64,000 nt of DNA from Enterococcus sp. 4G2_DIV0659. Lineage in GTDB: Bacteria > Bacillota > Bacilli > Lactobacillales > Enterococcaceae. The notes under the pieces were generated by a model. The model saw nothing but the letters and a program-made list of their open reading frames with translations, searched no databases and was not told the origin of the DNA. The translations under genes were made by a program, and so were the position numbers. The stretch is taken from NCBI RefSeq assembly GCF_002140715.2, contig NZ_NGLE02000001.1:1235001-1299000 (forward strand), given 5' to 3'. Of the stretch, positions 26,489 to 35,867 are shown one piece after another (the stretch's first letter is position 1; each line of letters opens with the position of its first letter).

Positions 26489-26651
26489 CCCATACACTCC
26501 CTTTATATCTTCCCTTTTTTCCTAGTCTTATTATCCATTAATCCGATCTTTATGACAAGCTTTATTGTAAAAAAACACTCAGGACTTTTTATCCCAAATG
26601 TTTCATTTGTCAGAACTATAAGTGATTGATTTACATCCATTTGTTTACAAC

Positions 26652-27398
26652 TTACCACGGCTGATCAGCAGGCCCAACCGTGAACTCACTAATATTGACA
26701 TCTTCAGGTTGATTGATCGCATAAGCAACAATATTCGCTATCCGGTCAGGTGTTATGCCATATTGTTTATACAATTTAGTCATTCCCTTTGCTGTATTTT
26801 GGTGTGTGATTGAATCTAATAATTCGGTATTAATTGCGGCTGGATAGATTGTTGCCGTCCGAATATGGGTTCCTTCTTGGGCTGACTCCATTCTCAACAC
26901 TTCCATTAAATCACGTATTGCCCATTTCGTCGCACCATACACAGCACCACCTGGATAGGCTTTTAATCCAGCAACAGAAGATGTAGCAATGATATGTCCA
27001 AATTTTTGTTCAATAAACGAGGGTAATACTGCCCCAATGCCATTTAGAACGCCTTTGATATTGATATCGATCATTTGATTCCATTCATCTACTTTTAGTG
27101 CAGATAATGGAGAATTAGCCATAATTCCAGCGTTCAGAAAAATTACATCTACTTTTCCATATGTTTCTTTCGCAAAAGATACCAATTGCTGATTATCTTC
27201 TTGTTTTGCAACATCTGTAACCTTATATACAGCTTCACCTGCAGTAGCATTTATTTCTTCAACGAGTTTAATCAGTTTCTCTTCCCGGCGAGCGGCTAGC
27301 ACAAGTTTTGCTCCTTTTTCTGCTAATAATTTTGCCGTTGCTTCACCAATGCCTGATGAAGCTCCTGTAATAATTACCACTTTATCTTTGATAGCCAT
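26652..27398 (-). CDS. SDR-family oxidoreductase
   Basis: A 248-residue classical short-chain dehydrogenase. The cofactor motif is TGASSGIGEAT (about 11-21), with NAGIMA (about 88), the catalytic Ser in ATSSVAG and the catalytic YxxxK in VYGATKW. An Arg-rich patch after the second strand (LAARREEKL) suggests NADP preference. It shares the base pair overlap TAATG with the acetyltransferase gene, so it is translationally coupled. The substrate is unknown. A LysR gene diverges upstream and probably controls both genes. Confidence 0.9.
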   Translation of the reverse strand: MAIKDKVVIITGASSGIGEATAKLLAEKGAKLVLAARREEKLIKLVEEINATAGEAVYKVTDVAKQEDNQQLVSFAKETYGKVDVIFLNAGIMANSPLSALKVDEWNQMIDINIKGVLNGIGAVLPSFIEQKFGHIIATSSVAGLKAYPGGAVYGATKWAIRDLMEVLRMESAQEGTHIRTATIYPAAINTELLDSITHQNTAKGMTKLYKQYGITPDRIANIVAYAINQPEDVNISEFTVGPADQPW

Positions 27399-27997
27399 TA
27401 TTTTTCCTCCTTATGATTAGTCACATTATTTTTATACTCAATCTCTTTCAATTTCTTTGCAGGACTTCCAGCTACAATTACATTGTCAGGAACATTTTTA
27501 GTTACCGTTGAATCGGCTGCAACAATGGAATTTTCGCCTATGGTCACACCAGGCAAAACCGTCACATTCGCTCCGAGCCACGCATTCTTTTTAATATGAA
27601 TAGGTGCTACTCGAATCCCCCGCCTTTTTTCCGGATTCATTAAATGATTCACTGTAACCAGTCTTGAATCTGGTCCAATCAACACATCATCTTCAATAAC
27701 AATCCCGCCCAAATCGACAAAAGTCACTTGCTTGTTAATAAAAATATTTTTCCCAAATATAATATGCTTTCCAAAATCACTATAAAAGGGTTGTGAGATT
27801 ACAACGGATTCATCGATGGTTTGACCAGTTATTTTCCTCATCCATGCTCTTACCTCTTCATTCGTACGATACTGCGTATTAAGTTCCATCATCAGTTGCT
27901 CGTTCTTTTGCTTCACTAAATGAATATCACGATAAAGAGGGGAATCCTTTAAAATATCTTTACCGACCATTTCCTTTTGTAAGTCACTGACTGACAT
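27398..27997 (-). CDS. Sugar O-acetyltransferase, left-handed beta-helix (Maa/LacA-like)
   Basis: A 199-residue hexapeptide-repeat acetyltransferase. The N-terminal mac domain (about 10-65) is followed by the beta-helix with ITFV-type turns such as FGKNIFINKQVTFVDLGGIV and IGENSIVAADSTVTKNVPDN. LMNPEKRRGIRVAPIHI carries the conserved loop, and the catalytic His region is VTVNHLMNPE. Such enzymes acetylate free sugars or galactosides from acetyl-CoA. The AAAGGAGG site lies before the ATG. It is the first gene of a two-gene operon with the SDR. Confidence 0.9.
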   Translation of the reverse strand: MSVSDLQKEMVGKDILKDSPLYRDIHLVKQKNEQLMMELNTQYRTNEEVRAWMRKITGQTIDESVVISQPFYSDFGKHIIFGKNIFINKQVTFVDLGGIVIEDDVLIGPDSRLVTVNHLMNPEKRRGIRVAPIHIKKNAWLGANVTVLPGVTIGENSIVAADSTVTKNVPDNVIVAGSPAKKLKEIEYKNNVTNHKEEK

Positions 27998-28119
27998 ATA
28001 TGCCCTCCTTTATAAATAAACGTATTTACTATAATCATTCTAATCGGATATACTATACTTGACTAATATCTATATCGAATACCCATTCATGCTTTTTATC
28101 TATAGAAAGGAAGAAACTT

Positions 28120-29007
28120 ATGGACTTACGTGTATTAAATTATTTTTTAACAGTAGCACGAGAAAAAACAATCAGCAAAGCCGCAGAAGTCCTCCATCTG
28201 TCTCAGCCTACCTTGTCAAAACAATTGAAGGAATTAGAAGCAGAGCTAGGTGTCACTTTATTTGAACGTGGAAATCGTTTTATCACACTAACCGAAGAAG
28301 GAATTTATTTAGTAAATCGGGGCAAAGAAATTTTATCTTTAGTGGAATCGACAACGACTAACTTATTAAAAAATGATGTCGTGAGCGGAGAAATTACTAT
28401 AGGAGGAGGAGAAACGCAAGCCTTTAAATGTATTGCTGAACATTTGTACGAATTAAGGAAAAAACACCCTGATATTAACGTTCATCTATACAGTGGAAAT
28501 GCTGATGATGTACTGGATAAAATTGATAAGGGATTACTGGATTTTGGATTAGTCATTGATCCTGTAGAAAAACAAAAATATGAATATTTGCGACTGCCCT
28601 CAGCTGACCGGTGGGGAATCTTAGTAAATGATTTAACCCCTTTACATTCCTTAAAAAATGTTACACCAAAAGATATCCAACATATTCCGCTACTCATCTC
28701 AAATCAATCACTAGTGGATAATCAGCTAGCAGAATGGCTTGGTGGAAATATTGATCATTTCAATGTAATGGGAACATATAATCTATTGTACAATGCTTCA
28801 TTATTAGTAAAACAAAATGTAGCCAGTGCACTCTGTATTGACGGGATCATCAATACCGCTGAGACAAATTTAACTTTCATTCCTCTATCGCCGCCATTAG
28901 CGGCTAATACCAATATTGTATGGAAAAAAAATCAAGTTTTTTCTAATGCATCCAACGCACTGTTAACCTTACTTAAAAGAGAAGATAGATCAGAAGGCCA
29001 TTTCTGA
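28120..29007 (+). CDS. LysR-family transcriptional regulator
   Basis: A 295-residue protein with the N-terminal winged helix-turn-helix (MDLRVLNYFLTVAREKTISK then AAEVLHLSQPTLSKQLKELE, about 1-60) and a periplasmic-binding-like effector domain (about 90-295). It is divergent from the acetyltransferase-SDR operon (122 bases between start codons). This is the usual place for a LysR protein to activate the divergent operon and repress itself. The effector is unknown. Confidence 0.92.
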   Translation: MDLRVLNYFLTVAREKTISKAAEVLHLSQPTLSKQLKELEAELGVTLFERGNRFITLTEEGIYLVNRGKEILSLVESTTTNLLKNDVVSGEITIGGGETQAFKCIAEHLYELRKKHPDINVHLYSGNADDVLDKIDKGLLDFGLVIDPVEKQKYEYLRLPSADRWGILVNDLTPLHSLKNVTPKDIQHIPLLISNQSLVDNQLAEWLGGNIDHFNVMGTYNLLYNASLLVKQNVASALCIDGIINTAETNLTFIPLSPPLAANTNIVWKKNQVFSNASNALLTLLKREDRSEGHF

Positions 29008-29151
29008 AGTTATTGCTTCTAATCTACCACTTCCTTTTATTCGGTTTCTATTTAACTTAGATATATCAAGCGTAAACGAAACTTTATTACCACTGCCTTA
29101 ATTAAAGACAGTATTCTTTATTACGTCACCTGGGTAGCTATTCCAGCTCTT

Positions 29152-29179
29152 GATTAGTAACCGATTTCATTTATAATAC
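29152..29179 (+). promoter_or_regulatory. Promoter of the hydrolase-ROK operon
   Basis: TTGATT and TATAAT are separated by 16 bases, about 50 bases before the AGGAGG of the hydrolase gene. No operator recognised. Confidence 0.5.
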
Positions 29180-29229
29180 AAGTAAGGAAAAAATTTGTTT
29201 ACAGTAACTATCCATTAGGAGGCAAAATT

Positions 29230-30102
29230 ATGTTAACCTTTGATATTCCAAAAATGCGCACCCAAATGAGTGAAAACGATGCCAAACGCGATGCCGGATT
29301 GATTGAACCCGATACTTTAGAAACATTCAAAAACTTATCTTATGGATCCTATGGTACCGAAAATACGTTTGATATCTACTATCCAAAAGGAACAACTCAT
29401 TGTTTGCCGACAATTATCAATATTCACGGCGGTGGATTTTTTTATGGTGACAAAGAGCTTTATCGCTTTTATACAATGTATTTAGCCACACAGGGATTTA
29501 CCGTAGTGAACTTCAATTATCGTTTAGCACCAGATCATCACTATCCTGCCCCTTTAGAAGATACTAATGCTTTGATGCATTGGCTGATTGAACATGGAAA
29601 AAATTATTATGTTAATCTAGATCAGCTATTTTTAGTTGGCGATAGCGCTGGTGCCCAACTGGTCGAACAATACGCTACAATGACGAGTAATCCCGTTTAT
29701 GCTCAGAAATTTCCATTTGAAATAGCTCCTATTCACTTTAAAGCCGTTGCTATGAATTGCGGAGCCTATTTTATCGGTCAAAGCGATCCTATCAATCAAG
29801 ACTTTCCATTTTACTTTGGCGAAACGATTTCATCCACACTTGAGAGTCAATTTCCTATAGAAAGCTATATTACTGAAGCCTTTCCACCCGCCTTTATTAC
29901 AACAGCTACACATGATTTCTTAAAAGACTTAGCCCAACCTTTAGTGGATTTGTTACAGTCAAAAAATGTCGAAACAACCTATCGGCTTTATGCAAATCAA
30001 GACAATACTAGACTTGAACATGTTTTTCACATAAATCAAAAAAGTGACATCGCAAAACAGTGCAACAATGAGACGCTTACGTTTTTCAGAAAATTTCTCT
30101 AA
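29230..30102 (+). CDS. Alpha/beta hydrolase, HSL-like esterase
   Basis: A 290-residue hydrolase. The oxyanion-hole motif is NIHGGGFFYG (about 64) and the nucleophile elbow is GDSAG (Ser about 145). Likely acid and base are Asp in TATHDFLKD and His in RLEHVFHI near the C-terminus. The arrangement matches the hormone-sensitive lipase family (esterases acting on short acyl or aryl esters) in the cytoplasm. It is followed at a 34-base gap by a ROK kinase, suggesting a small catabolic operon, for example de-acylation followed by sugar phosphorylation. That pathway idea is inference. Confidence 0.88.
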   Translation: MLTFDIPKMRTQMSENDAKRDAGLIEPDTLETFKNLSYGSYGTENTFDIYYPKGTTHCLPTIINIHGGGFFYGDKELYRFYTMYLATQGFTVVNFNYRLAPDHHYPAPLEDTNALMHWLIEHGKNYYVNLDQLFLVGDSAGAQLVEQYATMTSNPVYAQKFPFEIAPIHFKAVAMNCGAYFIGQSDPINQDFPFYFGETISSTLESQFPIESYITEAFPPAFITTATHDFLKDLAQPLVDLLQSKNVETTYRLYANQDNTRLEHVFHINQKSDIAKQCNNETLTFFRKFL

Positions 30103-30136
30103 TTTGAAAAATAAATATATACAATCGGAGGATTGG

Positions 30137-31045
30137 ATGATGCATTATTTAAGTATTGATATCGGTGGCACATACATTAAATTTGGGTTGATTGATCGGG
30201 CTGGTAACTTCATCCAAACGTGGCGGCAACCAACACCTAAATCATTGGATCGTTTCAAAGACACTATCCAATCTGAATTAAAAGGACAAGAAGGTAAAAT
30301 CAAAGGAATTGCTATGAGTTGCCCAGGAAGAATTGATTCCACTAAGGGATATATCCACACAGGCGGCGCTTTATTATTTCTCTATAATTTTCCGATGAAA
30401 GAATGGATAACCAGCATAAGTGATTTACCCTTTGCAATAATCAATGATGGAAAAGCTGCGGCTTTAGCTGAATGGTGGATCGGTAATTTGAAAGGAATTG
30501 AAAATGGCGCAGCTGTTGTTTTAGGAACGGGCATCGGTGGTGGGTTGATTTTAGATAATCATTTACATCAAGGACCTAATTTTCAAGCTGGCGAGCTCAG
30601 TTTTCTAATTCGACATCCTTCAAATCCAAAGCAACCACAAATATTGGGTTTTTATGGTTCAGCTGTAAAATTCATGAAAGAAGCCACAACCATATTAGAC
30701 GTTCCAAAAGACGACCATCAGACTGTGTTTACAGCCATAGCAGACCAAGCCTCGACTACCTTAACTGCCTTATTTGAAAATTACTGTCGTGAGATCGCAA
30801 TTCTTCTGATCGATATGCAAGTCTTGTTGGATTTAGAAAAAATTGTGATTGGTGGTGGGATCAGTGCGCAAGATGACTTGATTGAAATGATCCGGATACA
30901 GTATTCCACTATTAGACAAGAAGAACCTATGCTGGGTGAAACATTTGCTCCTCTTATTATTGAAGCTTGTGCATTTAGAAATTCTTCAAATTTATTAGGT
31001 GCTTTATATCAGTTATTTGTTGAAATCGATAATCAGCATAGCTAA
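30137..31045 (+). CDS. ROK-family sugar kinase or regulator
   Basis: A 302-residue ROK protein. The phosphate-binding motif is IDIGGTYIKFGLI (about 5-17), the second ATP-binding region is VVLGTGIGGGLI and the catalytic-loop region is FAIINDGKAAALAEWW (Asp of the ND motif). IVIGGGIS comes near the end. It has no DNA-binding domain, so it is probably a kinase. The zinc-binding CxCGxxGCxE motif of most ROK kinases is absent; that position reads FQAGELSFLIRHP. The start is the first of two adjacent ATG codons (30137), five bases after CGGAGG. In an operon with the hydrolase upstream. Confidence 0.85.
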   Translation: MMHYLSIDIGGTYIKFGLIDRAGNFIQTWRQPTPKSLDRFKDTIQSELKGQEGKIKGIAMSCPGRIDSTKGYIHTGGALLFLYNFPMKEWITSISDLPFAIINDGKAAALAEWWIGNLKGIENGAAVVLGTGIGGGLILDNHLHQGPNFQAGELSFLIRHPSNPKQPQILGFYGSAVKFMKEATTILDVPKDDHQTVFTAIADQASTTLTALFENYCREIAILLIDMQVLLDLEKIVIGGGISAQDDLIEMIRIQYSTIRQEEPMLGETFAPLIIEACAFRNSSNLLGALYQLFVEIDNQHS

Positions 31046-31132
31046 ACGACACTCTTTTTTTAATTCAGATAATTTAGAACACACACTTACAAAACAGAAT
31101 TGCTTGCAAGGTTTAAATATCTCTAGAGAAAA

Positions 31133-31182
31133 CAAAAAAACCACTATCCAGCTCATTTTGCAAGGGTAGCGGTTTTATTTTT
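31133..31182. terminator. Bidirectional terminator between convergent ROK and truA genes
   Basis: ACCACTATCC and GGGTAGCGGT form a stem with an A-tract before and T-tract after, serving both genes. Confidence 0.8.
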
Positions 31183-31212
31183 TATAAAGCTTCTGATCTT
31201 ACTGTTTACACC

Positions 31213-31950
31213 TTAATAATAAACCTCATCAAGAAAAAGTCCTTGAGAAGGTACGGTCATCCCTGCGTCACTTCTAACTTTCCGCTCAAACACTTCATCA
31301 ATTACCTCCAATTGCATCGTTCCAGAGCCAATTTCTAAAAGTGTCCCCATAATGATTCTCACCATCTTATATAAGAAGCCATCTCCAACAAACGTGAAAT
31401 GAATCATATCTCCTTCTTTTTGAATCGAAAGCTCTTCAATCGTACGAGTAGTTGATTTTTTCGTCTTTTTAAGGGAGGAAAAGCCAATAAAATCATGGGT
31501 GCCAATCAGTTTTTGACACGCCTTATTCATTAATTCAATATCAAGTTCTTGAGGATACTGAAAACTATAATGACGTTCAAATGCAGACGGAATTGCCTGA
31601 TTCCAAACATGGTAACTGTATTTTTTACCTGTTGCATTGTATCTCGCATGGAATCGTTCAGATACTTCTTCTGCTTTTTTCACAACAATATCACGCGGAA
31701 GGTAACGATTAAGAAACTCAACCATCTCTGCCAAACCTAGCGTATTATTCGTTTTAAAATTAGCAATTTGTCCTCTTGCGTGTGTTCCAGCATCCGTTCT
31801 ACCTGAACCAATGATTTCAATCACGGTTCCAGTCATTTGAGTCAGAATATTTTCGATTTTTCCTTGGATTGTTTTGTCTGAATTTCCAAGCCTTTGCCAG
31901 CCCAAATACCTAGTCCCATCATATTCGATTGTTAATTTAATATTTCTCAT
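31213..31950 (-). CDS. truA: tRNA pseudouridine synthase A
   Basis: A 245-residue enzyme that converts uridines 38-40 of the tRNA anticodon arm to pseudouridine. The N-terminal IEYDGTRYLGWQRL, the catalytic-Asp motif GRTDAGTHARGQIANF (Asp about 52) and the C-terminal GDGFLYKMVRIIMGTLLEIG are diagnostic. The length is normal for bacterial TruA. It stands alone here rather than after the ecfA/ecfT transporter genes where truA often occurs, so it may be a second copy. Confidence 0.96.
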   Translation of the reverse strand: MRNIKLTIEYDGTRYLGWQRLGNSDKTIQGKIENILTQMTGTVIEIIGSGRTDAGTHARGQIANFKTNNTLGLAEMVEFLNRYLPRDIVVKKAEEVSERFHARYNATGKKYSYHVWNQAIPSAFERHYSFQYPQELDIELMNKACQKLIGTHDFIGFSSLKKTKKSTTRTIEELSIQKEGDMIHFTFVGDGFLYKMVRIIMGTLLEIGSGTMQLEVIDEVFERKVRSDAGMTVPSQGLFLDEVYY

Positions 31951-32044
31951 CTTTTTCTCCTCGTATTCCTTAGTTTAGAAATTTCTCGCTACTTTAGTAT
32001 ACGCTATGATGAGTCGTATTAAAAATTCTTTTATACCCTCATCA

Positions 32045-32073
32045 TTGACATTATATTCATACTGATCTATATT
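32045..32073 (+). promoter_or_regulatory. Promoter of the ArsR-ABC operon
   Basis: TTGACA (32045-32050) and TATATT (32068-32073) are 17 bases apart. The region is rich in short inverted AT repeats that could hold the ArsR site, but no clean palindrome is evident. Confidence 0.55.
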
Positions 32074-32110
32074 ATACATAGGCAACCATCTATATAACGG
32101 AGGGATAGAT

Positions 32111-32434
32111 ATGGATTATGAAAAAATGTCTCTGGTGTTAAAAGCTATGGCTGATCCAAAACGAATGAAAATAATCGATCTTCTTTCATATAACAGTATG
32201 TGCGCATGTGACGTATTAGAGCATTTTGATTTCACACAACCAACACTTTCTCACCATATGAAAGTTCTAGAGGCTGCTGGGATCGTTGCAGTAAACAAAC
32301 AAAAACAATGGCATCATTACACTTTAAAAGAAGAATTCGCAAGAGACTTTATGAATACCATGGCACAATTACTTTCTGATAATGATACAGATTGTCTTTG
32401 CCAAAGAAAAGAAACACAGATAGAAGAATCATAA
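32111..32434 (+). CDS. ArsR-family (SmtB-like) transcriptional repressor
   Basis: A 107-residue winged-helix protein. DPKRMKIIDLL, the SMCACDVLEHFDFTQPTLSHHMKVLEAAGIV helix-turn-helix (about 28-58) and the wing QKQWHHYTL are typical. The CxC in the DNA-recognition region (MCACDVL) matches the alpha-3 thiolate site of ArsR-type metalloid sensors (canonical ELCVCDL). A second Cys pair occurs in the tail (DCLCQRK). It is therefore a plausible As/Sb/Bi- or soft-metal-responsive repressor. It heads an operon with an ABC exporter; gap to the next gene is 21 bases. Confidence 0.9.
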   Translation: MDYEKMSLVLKAMADPKRMKIIDLLSYNSMCACDVLEHFDFTQPTLSHHMKVLEAAGIVAVNKQKQWHHYTLKEEFARDFMNTMAQLLSDNDTDCLCQRKETQIEES

Positions 32435-32455
32435 CAATAAGGAGATTTTAATTAA

Positions 32456-33370
32456 ATGACTTATGCACTTGAAATAAAAGACTTAAAAAAAGTATACGCA
32501 ACAGGCGTAGAAGCACTAAAAGGAATTGATTTAGTTGTAGAAGAAGGCGATTTTTATGCACTCTTAGGTCCAAATGGTGCTGGAAAATCTACTACTATCG
32601 GAATTATCACTTCCCTTGTTAATAAAACTTCAGGCAAGGTAAAGGTTTTCGGCTATGATCTTGATAAAGACTTAGTTCTTGCAAAACAACAAATTGGACT
32701 AGTCCCTCAAGAATTCAATTTCAATCCTTTTGAAACTGTAGAACAAATCGTTGTTAATCAAGCTGGATATTACGGTGTGTCTCGAAAAGAAGCCTTGAAA
32801 CGTAGCGAAAAATATCTAAAACAATCCAATTTATGGGAAAAACGGAACGTCCGTGCACGCATGCTTTCTGGCGGTATGAAACGCCGACTAATGATTGCTC
32901 GTGCATTGATGCATGAACCGAAATTACTCATTTTAGACGAACCGACAGCAGGTGTAGATATTGAATTAAGAAGAGATATGTGGGATTTCCTGAGAGAATT
33001 AAATGAAAAGGGTACGACAATTATTCTGACGACTCACTACCTTGAGGAAGCTGAAATGCTGTGTCGCAATATCGGAATCATTCAGTCTGGTGAACTTATT
33101 GAAAACACCAGTATGAAGACTCTCCTATCAAAACTACAATTTGAAACATTTATCTTCGACTTAGATGAATTCGATCAAACGCCTGAAATTACAGGATATA
33201 AACATACGTTTGAAGACGAGCGAACACTGGTTGTAGAAGTTGAACGCAATCAAGGGATCAACGAATTATTTAAACAACTAACACAACAAGGAATAAAAGT
33301 ACTTTCATTACGTAATAAATCCAATCGTTTGGAAGAACTATTCCTAAAAATCACAGAAGAAAAACGTTAA
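32456..33370 (+). CDS. ABC exporter ATP-binding protein
   Basis: A 304-residue ATPase. Walker A is GPNGAGKST, the Q-loop is LVPQEF, the signature is LSGGMKRR, Walker B is LLILDEPTAGVD and the H-loop is LTTHYLEEA. A C-terminal extension of about 80 residues with beta-strand pattern (DEFDQTPEITGYKHTFEDE) is common in drug or antibiotic exporters of the DrrA/CcmA type. It works with the ABC-2 permease 13 bases downstream. Regulated with the ArsR gene. Confidence 0.92.
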   Translation: MTYALEIKDLKKVYATGVEALKGIDLVVEEGDFYALLGPNGAGKSTTIGIITSLVNKTSGKVKVFGYDLDKDLVLAKQQIGLVPQEFNFNPFETVEQIVVNQAGYYGVSRKEALKRSEKYLKQSNLWEKRNVRARMLSGGMKRRLMIARALMHEPKLLILDEPTAGVDIELRRDMWDFLRELNEKGTTIILTTHYLEEAEMLCRNIGIIQSGELIENTSMKTLLSKLQFETFIFDLDEFDQTPEITGYKHTFEDERTLVVEVERNQGINELFKQLTQQGIKVLSLRNKSNRLEELFLKITEEKR

Positions 33371-33383
33371 TTGGAGGAAACAC

Positions 33384-34154
33384 ATGTTTAAATTATATTT
33401 TACGGCTTTAAGAAGTCTTGCGGTAAAAGAAACGAATCGTTATTTACGCATTTGGGTACAAACTTTAGTTCCACCTGTAATTACTACATCACTATACTTT
33501 ATTATTTTTGGCAATCTGATCGGCGGGCGTATCGGTCAGATGGAAGGTTTCTCCTATATGGAGTTTATCGTCCCTGGTCTAATTATGATGTCTGTAATCA
33601 CTAGTTCCTATGCTAATGTCTCATCTTCATTTTTCTCACAAAAATTCCAGAAAAATATTGAAGAGTTACTAGTTGCACCCGTACCAACACACATTATTAT
33701 TTGGGGATTTGTCATCGGCGGACTTGGTAGAAGTGTTTTAGTAGGAACGTTAGTCACTATGATTTCGCTATTTTTTGTGCCCCTTCATGTTTATTCTTGG
33801 TCTATTGTCATTATCACACTTCTAATGACCGCTATTTTATTCTCATTAGCAGGTCTATTAAACGGCATCTTTGCTCAATCATTTGATGATGTATCGATTG
33901 TTCCAACCTTTGTGTTACAACCTTTAACCTATCTTGGGGGCGTATTTTACGCAATATCCATGCTGCCACCGATTTGGCAAACTATTTCAAAAATCAACCC
34001 GATTGTCTATATGATTTCTGGTTTTAGATATGGTTTCCTTGGCACCATCGATGTCCCAATTATGTTTTCTATGCTCATTCTGGTTCTTTTCATTTCTGTA
34101 CTGTATGCTGTATGCTGGTATTTGATTGATAGAGGGCGCGGATTGAGGAGTTAA
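33384..34154 (+). CDS. ABC-2 type exporter permease
   Basis: A 256-residue permease with six transmembrane segments and the ABC2_membrane motif LPPIWQTISKINPIVYMISGFRYGFLG (about 190-216). It resembles YadH/DrrB-like permeases. It forms the exporter with the preceding ATPase; the substrate is unknown, though the ArsR-type sensor suggests a toxic metal(loid) or a drug. A GGAGG site precedes the ATG and a strong terminator follows the gene. Confidence 0.9.
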   Translation: MFKLYFTALRSLAVKETNRYLRIWVQTLVPPVITTSLYFIIFGNLIGGRIGQMEGFSYMEFIVPGLIMMSVITSSYANVSSSFFSQKFQKNIEELLVAPVPTHIIIWGFVIGGLGRSVLVGTLVTMISLFFVPLHVYSWSIVIITLLMTAILFSLAGLLNGIFAQSFDDVSIVPTFVLQPLTYLGGVFYAISMLPPIWQTISKINPIVYMISGFRYGFLGTIDVPIMFSMLILVLFISVLYAVCWYLIDRGRGLRS

Positions 34155-34168
34155 TACGCTTATTGAAA

Positions 34169-34226
34169 TAGAAAGAGAAAATCTATTTTAAGCTACAATG
34201 CTTAGATAGATTTTCTCTTTCTATTC
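34169..34226. terminator. Strong bidirectional terminator
   Basis: GAAAGAGAAAATCTA and TAGATTTTCTCTTTC are perfect 15-bp complements, serving both the ABC permease gene and the convergent DinB-like gene. Confidence 0.85.
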
Positions 34227-34241
34227 TTTATGAATAAGCCC

Positions 34242-34751
34242 CTATTTTCCAATCACTAATCTTCTTGAATAAACAGCTTGTCCTGAATGCATCACTGCAT
34301 CATCAATCACTGAAACTATCCGATCTTGCCTAGTCACAACTGGTGTCCAACTCGTATCAATAACATCATCAAGACTATGTTCACCTAGTGTCTCCAAATA
34401 AGCAATGGTGAAGTTGACACTTGCAGTTAAATAATCACGTAGCAATTCTTTATCTCTTACTACCACTTTTGCTGCTTCCTCCGGAGTATGATGCCAATCT
34501 TCTGTATCATCGGGTAATTCCAAAGTAAATTGTTCACTCCAACCAGAATTTAGCCACAACGGTTTTGTCTTATTGAGTTCTGACATTTGATAATCTAGCT
34601 CTCTTGCTGTATGCCAGATAAGCCAAGTAACCGATTTGATCAAGGGCTCTGGCATAGTATTCGCTTCATCTACTGTCATTTGACCAAGTGTTTCTTCGAA
34701 ACGTTCTTGTGCTCTTTTTAACGTATCAATAGATAATTGTGTGATTTTCAT
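34242..34751 (-). CDS. DinB-like / DUF664 four-helix protein
   Basis: A 169-residue protein of the DinB/YfiT-like fold, with three candidate metal-binding histidines, two of them in WLIWHTARELDYQ (about 45) and DAVMHSGQ (about 155). Members are metal-dependent enzymes using small thiols such as bacillithiol, or have unknown function. The start is ATG at 34751, seven bases after AAAGGAGG, not the earlier in-frame ATG at 34814. Single-gene unit. The specific reaction is unknown. Confidence 0.75.
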   Translation of the reverse strand: MKITQLSIDTLKRAQERFEETLGQMTVDEANTMPEPLIKSVTWLIWHTARELDYQMSELNKTKPLWLNSGWSEQFTLELPDDTEDWHHTPEEAAKVVVRDKELLRDYLTASVNFTIAYLETLGEHSLDDVIDTSWTPVVTRQDRIVSVIDDAVMHSGQAVYSRRLVIGK

Positions 34752-35080
34752 ATGATCCTCCTTTGGATAGTTAAAATCATAACGCACTGTAACAAAGTAT
34801 CTAATCCATACCATACTACAGTGCGCTTCTCACATCAATTTTTTAAACTAAGGATCACTTTATTTAATCTTAACCATTAATACGTTTTCTGACTGGTTCA
34901 TCAAAAAATATACCTGTTTCTGAAGCTGAATAAACAATAGCTTTAATCGTATGTTACATTTCGTTTTAATCGCTTCAATTTCAAACTAATTTGTACAATA
35001 TTAAAACATATAGTATTGTTTTTAATTAGCCTCAAAGCTAGCATCGTTTGTTTTTAATTTCATCTTATAAATACTTATTG

Positions 35081-35509
35081 CTACTCAGAAACAATATAAT
35101 TAGATAACATTGAGTGAGTTTCAGCCGAACAATCAATTGTTATTTGGAATTCATTATTTTCTTCTGGATCAAATAATATAAGTTTAGCTGTTGACGTTCC
35201 AACAATTTCTTTACCTAATTTTTTCCCTCTAATAGCGCTTGACCTAGCATCCCCAAGACCTCCACCAGTTAAAAGCGATTTAGCAGCACCAAATGCAGCA
35301 CCAGCAAGTTGTGCCTTACCGCTATCTGGCGAAACATTCTCCATGATAATTTCACGAAGATAAAAGAACTTATCCAAAGATTTATAAGAAAATCCAATCA
35401 TATTATTACTTCCACGTTTTACAGAAACCACTACATTGTCCTTTGCTTTAGGAAAAATCCAAGACCCTCCAGACAAAATATTAACAGGATTTTTTTTACC
35501 AAACAACAT
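35081..35509 (-). CDS. Hypothetical protein (142 aa)
   Basis: A 142-residue soluble protein with an AAGGAG site before the ATG. It has an N-terminal part of beta character (SWIFPKAKDNVVVSVKRG then SNNMIGFSY), a Gly/Ala-rich middle (LAGAAFGAAKSLLTGGGLGD) and a beta C-terminus. The Gly/Ala stretch could be a short amphipathic or membrane-active segment. I do not recognise the family. The flanks (34815-35080 and 35510-35867) show no other gene. Confidence 0.55.
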   Translation of the reverse strand: MLFGKKNPVNILSGGSWIFPKAKDNVVVSVKRGSNNMIGFSYKSLDKFFYLREIIMENVSPDSGKAQLAGAAFGAAKSLLTGGGLGDARSSAIRGKKLGKEIVGTSTAKLILFDPEENNEFQITIDCSAETHSMLSNYIVSE

Positions 35510-35867
35510 ACTCCCAACTCCTTAAAAAATAAATTTATTTTTAACCTTTTCTCCTTAATATTCCATCATCACTCCATTATCTAAATGGCTTCCAACAGCA
35601 TATTCAGAAAATCGATTATCTATAAAATGTACTAAAATAAAAACTTTGTGTCAATACTTTTTTTGTTATTTAAACTAATTTATTCTGCTACACTGCTATG
35701 AACTGTTGTCAAAAAATATTTATTATGCAATTGTTTTATTGTTTAAAACTAGTTCTTGTATTATTCATTTGAAATGCATCGTATCATATATTGTTGAGAA
35801 ATTCTTTCCTTTATAAATCTAATTAAGAAATTCTCTATGAATAGATTTTATTTTCCCAACCTATAAA
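35510..35867. other. AT-rich intergenic stretch, nothing recognised
   Basis: Between the 142-residue hypothetical gene and the terminator of the next gene I see only AT-rich sequence without a ribosome binding site followed by an ORF. The promoter of the hypothetical gene must lie at the left end but is not clear. Confidence 0.4.
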
